Shown: in pieces, positions 8,596 through 18,215 of the stretch
Layout: every line of letters begins with the position of its first letter
How positions within the stretch are numbered: the first letter of the stretch is position 1
Assembly: GCF_030814475.1 (NCBI RefSeq)
Contig: NZ_JAUSVF010000001.1
Span: 124,001-188,000 of the forward strand
Length of the DNA: 64,000 bases
Reading direction: 5' to 3'
From: Pararhizobium capsulatum DSM 1112
GTDB taxonomy: Bacteria > Pseudomonadota > Alphaproteobacteria > Rhizobiales > Rhizobiaceae
Translations under genes and position numbers: made by a program
Notes under the pieces: model-generated
Told to the model about the DNA's origin: nothing
Seen by the model: the letters and a program-made list of their open reading frames with translations, nothing else
The model's database searches: none

Positions 8596-9966
8596 ATGTC
8601 AGACTTCAAACTTTCCACCTCGCTTGGACGCATCGGCGCCGCAGCCGCAGCGCTGCTCGCCCCTGTCGTTGCCTTCGCGCAGGAAACGGCACCCGCAGCA
8701 GCCGACGCCGCAGCAGCAGTCGCTGCCGCCCCGGTCCCGAACAAGGGCGATACCGCCTTCATGTTCCTTTGCACCATCCTGGTTCTGTTCATGCTGGTTC
8801 CGGGTCTTGCGCTGTTCTACGGCGGCCTGGTTCGCGCCAAGAACATGCTCTCCGTCCTCATGCAGTGCACCGTGATCGGTGCGACTGTCATGCTGATCTG
8901 GGTGATCTACGGCTATTCGTTCGCCTTCGGCGGCTCCGATAGCGCCTATTGGGGTGGTACTGCCAAGCTGTTCCTGTCCGGCGTAACGCCTGACAGCACA
9001 TCGGCAACCTTCTCCGATGCTGTCATCCCGGAATATATTTTCATCCTGTTCCAGATGACCTTCGCCGCCATCACCCCCGCCCTGATCATCGGCGCCTTCG
9101 CCGAGCGCATCAAGTTCTCGGCAGCCGTGCTGTTCTGCGCACTCTGGGTCACGTTCGTCTACTTCCCGGTCGCACATATGGTCTGGGATGCAAACGGCCT
9201 GCTCTTCAAAATGGGTGCGCTTGACTTCGCTGGCGGCACGGTCGTTCACATTAACGCCGGTATCGCTGGCATCGTGGGCGCAATCATGGTCGGCAAGCGT
9301 ACAGGCTTCGGCAAGGACATGATGGCCCCGCACTCGATGACGCTCACCATGGTTGGCGCTTCTATGCTCTGGGTCGGCTGGTTCGGCTTCAATGCCGGCT
9401 CCAACCTCGAAGCCTCTGGTGGCGCTATGCTCGCAACCGTTAACACCTTCATCGCGACGGCTGCGGCCATCGTTTCCTGGTCGCTGGTTGAAACGTTCAC
9501 CCGCGGCAAGGCTTCGATGCTCGGTGGCGCATCCGGCATGGTTGCCGGTCTGGTTGCCATCACGCCGGCTGCCGGCATCGTCGGCCCGATGGGCGCGATC
9601 GTTCTCGGTCTGCTCGTCTCGCCGCTTTGCTACTTCTTCGTCTCGGTCGTGAAGAACAAGGTCGGCTACGACGATACGGCTGACGTGTTCGGCGTTCACT
9701 GCGTCGGCGGTATCTTCGGCGCGCTTGCCACGGGTATCTTCGCCAGTGCATCGCTCGGCGGCATCGGTTATGCAGAAGGCGTCACCATGGGCGGTCAGTT
9801 CGCCACCCAGGCAACGGCCGTCATCATCACCATCCTGTGGTGCGGCATCGGCTCGGCGATCCTCTACAAGATCGTCGACGTGATCGTCGGCCTGCGGGTA
9901 TCTGTCGAAGCCGAACGCGAAGGTCTCGACCTCTCGTCCCATGGCGAGGCCGCTTACCACTCTTGA
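8596..9966 (+). CDS. amtB: Ammonium transporter
   Basis: A 456-residue Amt/Rh family ammonium channel. A cleavable signal-like N-terminus ends near AFAQETAPAAAD, followed by an Ala-rich spacer and about 11 membrane segments, including LALFYGGLVRAKNMLSVLMQ, DFAGGTVVHINAGIAG with a pore histidine, and the late DVFGVHCVGGIFGALATGIF with the second conserved histidine. It imports ammonium at low external concentration and is blocked by unmodified GlnK encoded just upstream. A strong terminator at 10043-10069 ends the operon. Confidence 0.96.
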   Translation: MSDFKLSTSLGRIGAAAAALLAPVVAFAQETAPAAADAAAAVAAAPVPNKGDTAFMFLCTILVLFMLVPGLALFYGGLVRAKNMLSVLMQCTVIGATVMLIWVIYGYSFAFGGSDSAYWGGTAKLFLSGVTPDSTSATFSDAVIPEYIFILFQMTFAAITPALIIGAFAERIKFSAAVLFCALWVTFVYFPVAHMVWDANGLLFKMGALDFAGGTVVHINAGIAGIVGAIMVGKRTGFGKDMMAPHSMTLTMVGASMLWVGWFGFNAGSNLEASGGAMLATVNTFIATAAAIVSWSLVETFTRGKASMLGGASGMVAGLVAITPAAGIVGPMGAIVLGLLVSPLCYFFVSVVKNKVGYDDTADVFGVHCVGGIFGALATGIFASASLGGIGYAEGVTMGGQFATQATAVIITILWCGIGSAILYKIVDVIVGLRVSVEAEREGLDLSSHGEAAYHS

Positions 9967-10042
9967 GAAATTCGGGAAGCCGGGCCAACCGGCTTCCTGT
10001 CCAGTCCCGTCGCGGTTCCGTGTGGCACGGAACCGTCCTTGG

Positions 10043-10069
10043 CCCGGATGCTTGCATCCGGGTTTTTTT
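10043..10069 (+). terminator. Rho-independent terminator of glnK-amtB
   Basis: A perfect 9-bp stem (CCCGGATGC at 10043-10051 with GCATCCGGG at 10054-10062), a 2-base loop and seven T's at 10063-10069. Another 9-bp stem (GGAAGCCGG/CCGGCTTCC, 9975-9997) without a T tract lies just after the amtB stop and may act with it. Confidence 0.93.
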
Positions 10070-10193
10070 ATGCGCCTGAATGCCATTCGGCAATAAACGA
10101 AGCGTCAAGGTTAATGTCGCATTAACTCTGCCCGGTTTACGATGAAAGCATGTGCACTAGGCGCTTTGCAGACAGAAACGGGCAGCAGGCAAC

Positions 10194-12842
10194 ATGAGCA
10201 GAAGCAATCAGGCGGTCTTCGACAACCGCTCCAACAGGTTTGTGCTTTCCACATTCGTATGGCGCCAGATCACAAGCCTTCTCGGCTTTTCGATCTTCGC
10301 CGGGCTTGGGCTGATCATTGCCGCCCTATCGACCTGGAACGTCGCCGATCCCAGCCTGTCTTACGCAACCGTCAATAAGCCGACCAATATTCTCGGCTAT
10401 AACGGGGCCGCGATCGCCGATCTCTTCATGCAGTTCTTCGGCATTGCCAGCGTGGTGGCGCTTCTGCCCGTCGTCGCCTGGGCACTCGTCCTGATCTTTG
10501 CAAAGCCTTTCGACAAGATCCTGAAGCGCGCCGCCGCCTGGTTCTGCGGCTCCGTACTGGCATCCGCCGCCCTCAGCTGCATTCCGGTGCCTGTAACCTG
10601 GCCATTGCCCAATGGGCTGGGCGGGGTGTTCGGCGATATGATTCTGCGCTTTCCCGCGCTGTTCACCGGTGCTTATCCCACCGGCACCTTTGCCCTGATC
10701 GTTGCCGGTGTCATTGCCGTTCCTTCCGCGTGGCTGCTGATCTATGCTGCCGGCTTGATTGGTGTTGCCGATCCGGAAGATGAAATCGACGAGCCTGTGC
10801 CCACACCCAGCAAGGCCCGCACCATCCGTGAGGAACTCGACGAGGACGACAAGGAAAGCATCTTCATGGTGCTGGCGGGCGCAGTCACCCACATGCGCTA
10901 CACCGCTCACGCGCGCATGCGGCGCCTCTTTGGACTGTCTTCCCGCAAGATCACCCGTGACTATGACGAACCCTATGATTTCAACGGGGACGAATTCGGC
11001 ACTCTCAACGAGCCGTCGCGGCCCAAGGCGATTTCGCGTACCGAGCGCGTGGAACCCTCGCTCGACCGCTCTGAACGTCGCGTCGTCAGCGCGCCCTCGA
11101 TCTCCATCGATGAGGACGAAGACGACGACTATGATCTCGATGGCTCCGGCCGCGCACCGGCAGGCATCATCGATGATATGGATGATGATCCGGCAGCCGA
11201 CTGGGCGCCCATGCCGGCGCCGCGTAAGCAGATGCCGCCCGCCACGACGGGGCGCGTCACATCGCCTGCTCCACGCCCGAAAGCAAGCCCTCGCATAGAC
11301 CGTGAAGCGCAGGCCTCGCTGGTTACCGATGATAGCGATTTTGTCCTGCCGCCGTTGCATTTCCTGACCGAACCGAAGAGCGTTACCCGCGACGCCACAC
11401 TCTCGGCCGATGCGCTGGAGCAGAATGCTCGCATGCTCGAAGGCGTGCTGGAGGACTTCGGCGTCAAGGGCGAGATCATCCATGTGCGTCCTGGCCCGGT
11501 CGTCACGCTCTACGAACTGGAGCCGGCCCCCGGCATCAAGTCGTCGCGCGTTATCGGCCTTGCCGACGATATTGCCCGCTCGATGAGCGCGATCGCCGCC
11601 CGCGTCGCCGTCGTTCCCGGCCGTAACGCGATCGGCATTGAACTCCCGAACCAGCGCCGCGAAACCGTCTATCTGCGCGAACTGATCGGCAGCCGCGATT
11701 TCGAGCAGAGCAAGGCAAAGCTTGCCATGGCGCTCGGTAAGAACATCGGCGGCGAACCCGTCATCGTCGATGTCGCCAAGATGCCGCATTTGCTGGTGGC
11801 CGGCACCACCGGCTCGGGCAAATCCGTCGCCATCAACACCTTCATCCTGTCGCTGCTCTATCGCCTGACGCCCGACCAGTGCCGCCTGATCATGATCGAC
11901 CCGAAGATGCTCGAACTTTCGGTCTATGACGGCATCCCGCATCTTCTTTCGCCCGTTGTCACCGATCCGAAGAAGGCAGTCGTCGCGCTGAAATGGACCG
12001 TGCGCGAGATGGAAGAACGCTACAAGAAGATGTCGAAGATCGGCGTACGCAATATCGATGGCTTCAACAGCCGCGTCGAACAGGCGCTGGCCAAGGGCGA
12101 AACCATCAGCCGCACCGTGCAGACAGGCTTCGACCGCCAGACGGGCGAAGCGACCTACGAGACCGAGGAATTCGATCTCTCGCCCATGCCCTATATCGTC
12201 GTGATCATCGACGAGATGGCCGACCTGATGATGGTGGCCGGCAAGGACATCGAAGGCGCCGTCCAGCGCCTCGCCCAGATGGCGCGTGCCGCCGGCATCC
12301 ACGTCATCATGGCAACCCAGCGCCCTTCGGTCGACGTCATCACCGGCACGATCAAGGCCAACTTCCCGACGCGCATCTCCTTCCAGGTGACCTCCAAGAT
12401 CGACAGCCGCACGATCCTCGGTGAACAGGGCGCCGAACAGCTGCTCGGTATGGGCGACATGCTTTACATGGCGGGTGGCGGCCGCATCCAGCGTGTCCAC
12501 GGTCCGTTCGTTTCGGACACGGAAGTCGAGGAAGTCGTCTCCTATCTCAAGACCCAGGGGGCACCGCAATATCTCGACGCCATCACCGAGGATGATGACG
12601 AGGATAACGATGGCGGCGGCCCAGCCGGCACCGGTAATCTCGGCGAATCGGACGATCCTTATGATCAGGCGGTTGCGATCGTGCTGCGCGACGGCAAGGC
12701 CTCCACCTCCTACGTCCAGCGCCGCCTCGGTATCGGCTACAACCGCGCCGCCTCCCTGATTGAACGTATGGAGCAGGAGGGCATCATCGGCCCGGCCAAC
12801 CATGCCGGAAAGCGCGAAATCCTTGTACCGACCGAAAGCTGA
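10194..12842 (+). CDS. ftsK: DNA translocase FtsK
   Basis: An 882-residue FtsK/SpoIIIE translocase that pumps chromosomal DNA at the division septum and activates dif recombination. It has about four N-terminal membrane segments within residues 20-195, an acidic and proline-rich linker to about residue 390, and then the alpha/beta motor. Walker A GTTGSGKS starts near residue 537, followed by [19 protein letters not shown] and the Walker B region [17 protein letters not shown]. The C-terminal winged-helix gamma domain, which reads KOPS, ends with [19 protein letters not shown]. An acidic stretch (EDDDEDND) separates motor and gamma domain. Length and domain order are normal for rhizobia. Confidence 0.96.
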   Translation: MSRSNQAVFDNRSNRFVLSTFVWRQITSLLGFSIFAGLGLIIAALSTWNVADPSLSYATVNKPTNILGYNGAAIADLFMQFFGIASVVALLPVVAWALVLIFAKPFDKILKRAAAWFCGSVLASAALSCIPVPVTWPLPNGLGGVFGDMILRFPALFTGAYPTGTFALIVAGVIAVPSAWLLIYAAGLIGVADPEDEIDEPVPTPSKARTIREELDEDDKESIFMVLAGAVTHMRYTAHARMRRLFGLSSRKITRDYDEPYDFNGDEFGTLNEPSRPKAISRTERVEPSLDRSERRVVSAPSISIDEDEDDDYDLDGSGRAPAGIIDDMDDDPAADWAPMPAPRKQMPPATTGRVTSPAPRPKASPRIDREAQASLVTDDSDFVLPPLHFLTEPKSVTRDATLSADALEQNARMLEGVLEDFGVKGEIIHVRPGPVVTLYELEPAPGIKSSRVIGLADDIARSMSAIAARVAVVPGRNAIGIELPNQRRETVYLRELIGSRDFEQSKAKLAMALGKNIGGEPVIVDVAKMPHLLVAGTTGSGKSVAINTFILSLLYRLTPDQCRLIMIDPKMLELSVYDGIPHLLSPVVTDPKKAVVALKWTVREMEERYKKMSKIGVRNIDGFNSRVEQALAKGETISRTVQTGFDRQTGEATYETEEFDLSPMPYIVVIIDEMADLMMVAGKDIEGAVQRLAQMARAAGIHVIMATQRPSVDVITGTIKANFPTRISFQVTSKIDSRTILGEQGAEQLLGMGDMLYMAGGGRIQRVHGPFVSDTEVEEVVSYLKTQGAPQYLDAITEDDDEDNDGGGPAGTGNLGESDDPYDQAVAIVLRDGKASTSYVQRRLGIGYNRAASLIERMEQEGIIGPANHAGKREILVPTES

Positions 12843-12980
12843 ATTGTTGGCCGAAGGCCAGCCCCAGGGGGTTGGCGCAAGCCTTGGCGGGTTGCGCGCC
12901 AACACATGATTGTGCATGGGCCGCGCCTTGACGTCGCCGCAGTTGCGCGCCACATCACAGGCACCCAGAAGGAGACCGAA

Positions 12981-13640
12981 ATGACGAAGACCGCCGACGC
13001 AAGAAACGACCAAGCCCATGCTCCGGTTGAGCTGTCGAGACGCGCTTTCGTCTGTGGTCTTGCGGTTTTCGCAGCGCTGGCCGCAACCGGCCTTCCGATG
13101 GGCGAGGCTCACGCGCAAAGCGCGGTTGCCCAGAAGATTGCCGATCACTTTGCTTCCGTCAAAACCATGGCCGGCGAGTTCGTGCAGTTCGGCCCGCGCG
13201 GTGAACAGACCGGCGGCAAATTTTATATCAGCCGCCCCGGCAAGATCCGCTTCAACTACGAAGCCCCCTCGCCGATGCGGGTGATCGCCGACGGCAAGGT
13301 CGTGGTGATCGGCAACCAGAAGCTCAAGACCTGGGATCTCTATCCTCTGTCAAAGACACCGCTGAAAATATTGCTTTCCGATACGATCGACCTGTCGAGC
13401 AAGATGGTGCGCGACGTGCGCGAGGAGCCCGATCTCATCACCATCGTTCTCGGCGACAGGAGCATCTTCGGCGATGCGACCATCACCATGATGTTCGACC
13501 CCAAGACCTATGATCTGCGGCAATGGACAATCACCGACGCCCAGAAGAAGGATACGTCGGTGATGATCTTCAACGTCCAGACGGGACTGCCGATGGACGA
13601 TGCCGTCTTCAAGGTTCCCTACGACGAAATCCGCAAGTAG
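12981..13640 (+). CDS. LolA-like outer membrane lipoprotein carrier protein
   Basis: A 219-residue exported LolA-fold protein. The N-terminus has a twin-arginine-like motif in SRRAFVCGLAVFAALAATG and a signal cleavage site near AHAQS. The mature part has FYISRPGKIRFNYEAPSPMR, the characteristic LolA beta-sheet sequence. LolA ferries lipoproteins across the periplasm from LolCDE to the outer membrane; this divergent alphaproteobacterial type is usually annotated outer-membrane lipoprotein carrier protein LolA, and lolA often lies downstream of ftsK, as here. AAGGAG at 12969-12974 fixes the ATG at 12981. Hairpin-forming sequence lies between ftsK and this gene. Confidence 0.87.
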   Translation: MTKTADARNDQAHAPVELSRRAFVCGLAVFAALAATGLPMGEAHAQSAVAQKIADHFASVKTMAGEFVQFGPRGEQTGGKFYISRPGKIRFNYEAPSPMRVIADGKVVVIGNQKLKTWDLYPLSKTPLKILLSDTIDLSSKMVRDVREEPDLITIVLGDRSIFGDATITMMFDPKTYDLRQWTITDAQKKDTSVMIFNVQTGLPMDDAVFKVPYDEIRK

Positions 13641-13780
13641 GCCTGTCTCGGCATCCGCTGCAAATTCCAGAAACAAGCCTTTTGTGGACAGGCTATTTCC
13701 GTGCAGGACAGCAATCTCTGACGGGTTGTAGCCCACCGTCAAACTTGCTTAAACAGGCCTTCTCTTGAAGGACTTTTTGA

Positions 13781-14587
13781 ATGGCATTGTCGATTGCGAC
13801 CTGGAATATCAACTCCGTGCGGCTGCGCATGCCGTTGGTGGAACACCTCCTGAAAACCTGGGCGCCCGACATCCTTTGCCTGCAGGAAACCAAGTGCCCG
13901 AACGACCAGTTCCCGTCGTCGCCCCTCAAGGCGCTGGGCTACAAGCACATCGCCATGCACGGCCAAAAGGGTTATCACGGGGTCGCAACCATCTCTCGCC
14001 TGCCGCTGCATGAGTTGGTCGACCGGCGTGACTATTGCGGCGTCGGCGATGCCCGCCACCTTTCCGTTGTCTTCGAGAAAGCAGGCAAGAAAATCCGCGT
14101 GCACAATTTTTATGTGCCCGCCGGTGGCGACGAGCCTGATCGCACGATTAATCCAAAATTCGGCCACAAGCTCGATTTCATCGAGGAAATGAAGCTGCTG
14201 CATGCTGAAAGCGAGGCCGGCATCTCCTCCGTTCTTGTCGGCGACCTCAACATCGCGCCGCTGGAGCATGATGTCTGGTCGCACAAGCAGCTCCTGAAGA
14301 TCGTCAGCCATACGCCAGTCGAGACCGAAGGCCTGACCAGCGTGATGACAGGCGGCGCCTGGGTCGATCTGATGCGCCAGCATACGCCCTCGCCAGAAAA
14401 GCTCTACACCTGGTGGAGCTACCGCGCCAAGGATTGGGCAGCCGCCGATCGCGGCCGCCGCCTCGACCATGTCTGGTCGTCTGCCGACCTCTCCCCCCAT
14501 CTGACAAACGTGGAAATCCTCAAGGAAGCGCGCGGCTGGGAACGCCCCTCGGACCACGTTCCGGTAATCGTTCACTTCGATCTTTGA
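13781..14587 (+). CDS. xth: Exodeoxyribonuclease III
   Basis: A 268-residue member of the exonuclease III/AP endonuclease (EEP) family. It shows SIATWNINSVRLRMPLVEHLL, DILCLQETKCPNDQF with the metal-binding glutamate, LVGDLNIAPLEHDVW with the Asp-Asn pair, and the C-terminal GRRLDHVWSS and RPSDHVPVIVHF with catalytic Asp-His. It cleaves DNA 5' to abasic sites and degrades 3' ends in base-excision repair. Length is standard. Immediately downstream is a 14-bp AT-rich palindrome. Confidence 0.93.
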   Translation: MALSIATWNINSVRLRMPLVEHLLKTWAPDILCLQETKCPNDQFPSSPLKALGYKHIAMHGQKGYHGVATISRLPLHELVDRRDYCGVGDARHLSVVFEKAGKKIRVHNFYVPAGGDEPDRTINPKFGHKLDFIEEMKLLHAESEAGISSVLVGDLNIAPLEHDVWSHKQLLKIVSHTPVETEGLTSVMTGGAWVDLMRQHTPSPEKLYTWWSYRAKDWAAADRGRRLDHVWSSADLSPHLTNVEILKEARGWERPSDHVPVIVHFDL

Positions 14588-14593
14588 TGAGAA

Positions 14594-14628
14594 AAATATA
14601 ATATGACAAAAAAAGTCATATTATATTT
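14594..14628. promoter_or_regulatory. Perfect palindrome containing a RirA-type (IRO) operator
   Basis: Two 14-bp arms (14594-14607 and 14615-14628) are perfectly complementary around an A7 loop. The centre reads TGA-N9-TCA (14604-14618), the IRO consensus bound by the rhizobial iron regulator RirA. It lies 143 bp before a TonB-dependent siderophore receptor gene, which supports an iron-responsive operator. The same palindrome lies 6 bp after the xth stop and could also act as a transcription terminator. A second hairpin (CTCTGGCT/AGCCGGAG, 14724-14741, followed by GGTTTTC) lies further along the leader. Confidence 0.55.
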
Positions 14629-14771
14629 GATCTGCCGCGCTTAACCTTTTATTGGTTGCTTCGGCGGCGGGGACCTCGCCCGGCGGCACGTTGCTGCTGT
14701 TCCATTAATTTTCAGATTTTCCGCTCTGGCTGAAGCCGGAGGGTTTTCGCTTGTCTTGAAGGGGCCGGACG

Positions 14772-16892
14772 ATGCCACTTATTCTTCTCAATTCTCCAAC
14801 CTCCCGCGCCTTACGCAGCTCCACGATGCTGTTCGGCATCATGGCGGCTCTTGTTCTGCCGTCGCTTGGCTTTGCGCAAGACGCGGACGATCAGACGACC
14901 AGGCTCGAGACTTTGCGCGTGAACGGCGACGGCAACGGCGAAGCCCAGACAATCAGCGAAGACAATGACACTGTCGTACCGACCCGCGCCATCTCGGCCT
15001 TGAAGACCGATACCCCGCTTATCGAAACGCCGCGCGCCGTTTCCGTCGTTACCCGAAAGGAGATCGAAGAGCGCGGCGCGACCGACATGATCCAGGCGGC
15101 CCGCTATTCATCCGGCGTCACCACGGGCGCCTTTGGCTACGATCCGCGCTTCGACCAGATCTACATCCGCGGCATTGAAACCACCACCACCGGCGACTTC
15201 CGCGACGGTCTTCGCCAGCCGATCATGACCTATGGTTCATTCGCAACGGAAGTTTACACGCTCGACCGCATTGAAATCCTCAAAGGTCCGGTATCGGTCA
15301 TATACGGCGCGGCAAGTGCTGCCGGCATCGTCAACCGTATTTCCAAGCTGCCGCTCGAAGAGACCCATCGGGAAATCGAGCTGCAATATGGAACGATCGG
15401 CCGCAAGCAGGCTGCCTTCGACTTTGGCGGGCCGATCAATGACGAGATGTTCTACCGGGTCGTCGGTCTCGCCCGCGACGGCGAAGGCAGCTACGACATC
15501 GCAGACGACCGCTATCTCCTGCAGCCATCCTTCACCTGGAAGCCGGACGACAGCACAACGTTCACGATCTACGGTCTTGCCCAGAAGGGCGAAACCGCAG
15601 CAAGCGCCTGGAGCTTCGAGCGTGATGGAAACATCTATCTCTACACGGATCCGGACTACAACAGCCAGAAGGTGGAGCAGTATCAGCTCGGCTACCAGCT
15701 CGAACATGAATTCGACAACGGTCTGACCTTCCGCCAGAACGCCCGTGCGGGCGACGTCGATCTCAAAGCCCATTATCTCAATCGCGTCTTCACCAATCCG
15801 GACGGTAGTTGGCCGACGACTGCCGTCACAGACTCGATGCGCACCTACCAGATCGACAACCAGCTCGAAGCCAAGTTCGATACCGGTGCCATCTCCCATA
15901 CCCTGCTCACAGGTCTCGACTATACCTGGGTGACGTCTGATTTCGCCATGGGTTCTGCCTCCATACTGCCCGGTAGCGCCGCCAACGCAGCGATACCGAC
16001 GCTCGACTACTTTACTGGCAGCGACCTGAACCAGACCGGCCTTTATGCCCAGGACCAGATGGAACTCGGCAACTGGCGCTTCGTGGGCGGCCTGCGCTAC
16101 GACTGGGCGCGTCAGGAATCCACCGTCAAGGGTTCCGGCTCGACCGACACCAAGGATGATGGCGTGCTGTCCGGCCAAGCCGGCCTGCTGTATCTCTTCG
16201 ACAACGGCATTGCGCCCTATGTGAGCTACGGCACGTCCTTCGTACCGTCTACCGCGCTTTCGGCCGACGGCACGGTTCTTGACCCAACCAAGGGTCGCCA
16301 GATCGAGGCGGGTATCAAATATCAACCCGAAGGCGAGAACTACTCGCTGAGTGGCGCCGTCTACCGATTGGTTGAAACCGGCAAGCCGCAATACGACCCC
16401 AGCTTCCTCTTCTCCGAAAATTCGGGCGAGAATACCTATACCGGCTTCGAACTCGAAGGCCGAACAGAGTTCGACAACGGTATCAGCCTGATTGCTGCGT
16501 ACACCTATGCCGACGCTGAGATCACCGACAACATCGATCCTGCTTTGATCGGCAACACGCCTTCGACGGTGCCCCGCCACGTCGCTTCCCTTTGGGTCAA
16601 CTACCTGATGCCCGACGACACGGCGTTGACCGGCGTCAGCATCGGCGGCGGCATCCGCGCAACGAGCGGATCGTTCACCAGCGATGCCAATACGGATAAA
16701 AATCCTGGCGCCTTTTATTTTGACGCATCACTCTCTTACGATTTCGGCGTGAAATCTCCGGAATTGCAGGGTCTGTCTCTTGCCATCAGCGCAACCAATC
16801 TTGCCGACAGGCGCGAGCAGGTCTGCACCGACGGGTACTGCTACATCGGGCAGAGCCGCACGGTCATCGGTTCGTTGAAGTACAAGTGGTAA
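14772..16892 (+). CDS. TonB-dependent siderophore receptor
   Basis: A 706-residue outer membrane receptor. A signal peptide ends near LGFAQDAD. The plug domain has TPLIETPRAVSVVTRKEIEE, YIRGIETTTTGDFRDGLRQP and LDRIEILKGPVSVIYGAASA. A 22-strand barrel follows, ending in the aromatic-terminated strand VIGSLKYKW. The plug wording resembles hydroxamate receptors of the FhuA/FoxA type (ferrichrome, ferrioxamine), but the ligand cannot be fixed. No siderophore ABC transporter lies adjacent. The TGA-N9-TCA palindrome upstream suggests iron-repressed expression. Its 3' end overlaps a GGCGCC-containing inverted repeat shared with the convergent gene. Confidence 0.9.
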   Translation: MPLILLNSPTSRALRSSTMLFGIMAALVLPSLGFAQDADDQTTRLETLRVNGDGNGEAQTISEDNDTVVPTRAISALKTDTPLIETPRAVSVVTRKEIEERGATDMIQAARYSSGVTTGAFGYDPRFDQIYIRGIETTTTGDFRDGLRQPIMTYGSFATEVYTLDRIEILKGPVSVIYGAASAAGIVNRISKLPLEETHREIELQYGTIGRKQAAFDFGGPINDEMFYRVVGLARDGEGSYDIADDRYLLQPSFTWKPDDSTTFTIYGLAQKGETAASAWSFERDGNIYLYTDPDYNSQKVEQYQLGYQLEHEFDNGLTFRQNARAGDVDLKAHYLNRVFTNPDGSWPTTAVTDSMRTYQIDNQLEAKFDTGAISHTLLTGLDYTWVTSDFAMGSASILPGSAANAAIPTLDYFTGSDLNQTGLYAQDQMELGNWRFVGGLRYDWARQESTVKGSGSTDTKDDGVLSGQAGLLYLFDNGIAPYVSYGTSFVPSTALSADGTVLDPTKGRQIEAGIKYQPEGENYSLSGAVYRLVETGKPQYDPSFLFSENSGENTYTGFELEGRTEFDNGISLIAAYTYADAEITDNIDPALIGNTPSTVPRHVASLWVNYLMPDDTALTGVSIGGGIRATSGSFTSDANTDKNPGAFYFDASLSYDFGVKSPELQGLSLAISATNLADRREQVCTDGYCYIGQSRTVIGSLKYKW

Positions 16893-16916
16893 AAGACTGA
16901 AAGCTGGCGCCGGAGT

Positions 16917-17372
16917 TCACGCGAATTTCGGCGCCAGGCGCTCCATCTTGCGGATCATCGACTGGAGGCTTTCGCGAATGCGAGCCTCGACCACCGCCGC
17001 AACCTCCGGGTATTCTTCCAGCATGCGGCGAAACAGCGGGCGGTTGATGCGGATGACTTCGCTGTCTTCCTCCGCCGTCGCCGTGAACTTTCGCTCGACC
17101 AGCGAAATCATCGCCAGTTCTGAAAGCAGCGTACCAGGGCCGACTGTGTCGAAGACGGCCGCCGAGCCATCAACCAATGTGCGAGACAGGGAAAACGAGC
17201 CACTCGCAATAGCAAAGGCGCAATCGGCCGGCGCACCCTCGCGAAAGAGCTGCTGGCCTCGGCTCAACCGACGGCGCTCGGCGCCAAAAGCGATCAAACG
17301 CAGCTTGTCTTCATCGATCTCCGCGAAGAGCGGCACGAGAGACAGAAGCGCGATATCGTCATTGAGCGCCAA
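16917..17372 (-). CDS. Cyclic nucleotide-binding domain protein
   Basis: A 151-residue protein that is almost entirely a CRP/PKA-type cyclic nucleotide-binding domain: LSLVPLFAEIDEDKLRLIAF, then the beta-roll LFREGAPADCAFAIASGSFS and PGTLLSELAMISLVERKFTA. There is no DNA-binding domain. It resembles the cAMP-dependent protein kinase regulatory-subunit-like protein paired with the OtpR regulator in Brucella. The start is TTG at 17370-17372 with AAGGG seven bases upstream. It begins 15 bp after the response-regulator stop, so the two are co-transcribed. The canonical phosphate-binding Arg is not obvious, so real nucleotide binding is uncertain. Confidence 0.83.
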   Translation of the reverse strand: MALNDDIALLSLVPLFAEIDEDKLRLIAFGAERRRLSRGQQLFREGAPADCAFAIASGSFSLSRTLVDGSAAVFDTVGPGTLLSELAMISLVERKFTATAEEDSEVIRINRPLFRRMLEEYPEVAAVVEARIRESLQSMIRKMERLAPKFA

Positions 17373-17387
17373 GCGACAACCCTTGTA

Positions 17388-18071
17388 TTACGGTACGATC
17401 TTGTAGCCACCATTCTCTGTCACCAAAATCTCCGCATTGGAAGGGTCGCGTTCGATTTTCTGGCGCAGACGATAAACGTGGGTTTCGAGCGTATGGGTAG
17501 TGACGCCGGAATTGTAGCCCCAGACTTCCTCGAGCAGGACATCACGCGTAACGACCTTCTGGTCCGCCCGGTAGAGGTAACGGATGATCGCCGCTTCCTT
17601 TTCCGTGAGCCGGATCTTCTGGCCGTTTTCGAGCGTGAGCAGCTTCTGCCCCGGCTTGAAGGTGTAGGGGCCGACCGTGAAGGTCGCATCCTCGCTCTGC
17701 TCATGCTGGCGCAGCTGGGCGCGGATGCGGGCGAGCAGCACGGCAAAGCGGAAGGGCTTGGTCACATAATCATTAGCCCCGGCCTCAAGACCCAGGATCG
17801 TATCCGAATCGGTATCATGGCCGGTCAGCATGATGATCGGCGACTTGAACCCGCCCTTTCGCAGCAGTTTCACCGCCTCGCGACCGTCCATGTCCGGCAG
17901 GCCGACGTCCATCACCAACAGCGCCACAGGCTGGCTGCGCGCCGTCTGCATGCCCTTGGTCGCCGTCGGCTCCTGAAGGATGGTGAACTCATCATAGAGC
18001 GAAAGCTGCTCGACCAGCGTTTCACGCAGATCGTTATCATCATCGACGAGAAGAATGGTACGAGCCGACAT
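17388..18071 (-). CDS. OmpR-family response regulator (OtpR/CenR-like)
   Basis: A 227-residue two-domain regulator. The receiver has the acidic triad VDDD, the phospho-acceptor D55 in LLVMDVGLPDMDG, the switch threonine in MLTGHDTDSD and the conserved lysine in YVTKPFR. The C-terminal winged helix has LTEKEAAIIRYLYRADQKVV, EEVWGYNSGVTTHTLETHVY and LRQKIERDP. No histidine kinase is adjacent. The pairing with a cyclic-nucleotide-binding protein matches the Brucella OtpR locus; the Caulobacter relative CenR controls envelope functions. I am confident about the family and moderately so about this subgroup. Confidence 0.88.
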   Translation of the reverse strand: MSARTILLVDDDNDLRETLVEQLSLYDEFTILQEPTATKGMQTARSQPVALLVMDVGLPDMDGREAVKLLRKGGFKSPIIMLTGHDTDSDTILGLEAGANDYVTKPFRFAVLLARIRAQLRQHEQSEDATFTVGPYTFKPGQKLLTLENGQKIRLTEKEAAIIRYLYRADQKVVTRDVLLEEVWGYNSGVTTHTLETHVYRLRQKIERDPSNAEILVTENGGYKIVP

Positions 18072-18215
18072 GCCGATGCTCCTGTTGCTTCCGGTCTGAA
18101 ACTAGCTCACCTGCTGCATTTGGCAAGCAATGGTAGCCTTCACCCGTTTGTTACATCATGTGACGTGCTATGGTGAGCTTTGCTATCACGGGCAACGCAA
18201 AAATCTGTGAGTAAA

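Noticed and set aside
10023..10038. TGGCACG resembling a sigma-54 -24 box
   Set aside because: There is no -12 element at the required spacing, and it sits between amtB and its terminator with no gene to drive.
8599..10086. Open frame of 495 codons opposite amtB
   Set aside because: The translation is rich in Asp, Glu, His and Arg, the mirror of a membrane protein gene, so it is not coding.
10326..13148. Open frame of 940 codons on the minus strand opposite ftsK and the LolA-like gene
   Set aside because: It spans two well-supported genes on the other strand, and its translation is low-complexity and unlike any protein. It is a GC-bias shadow.
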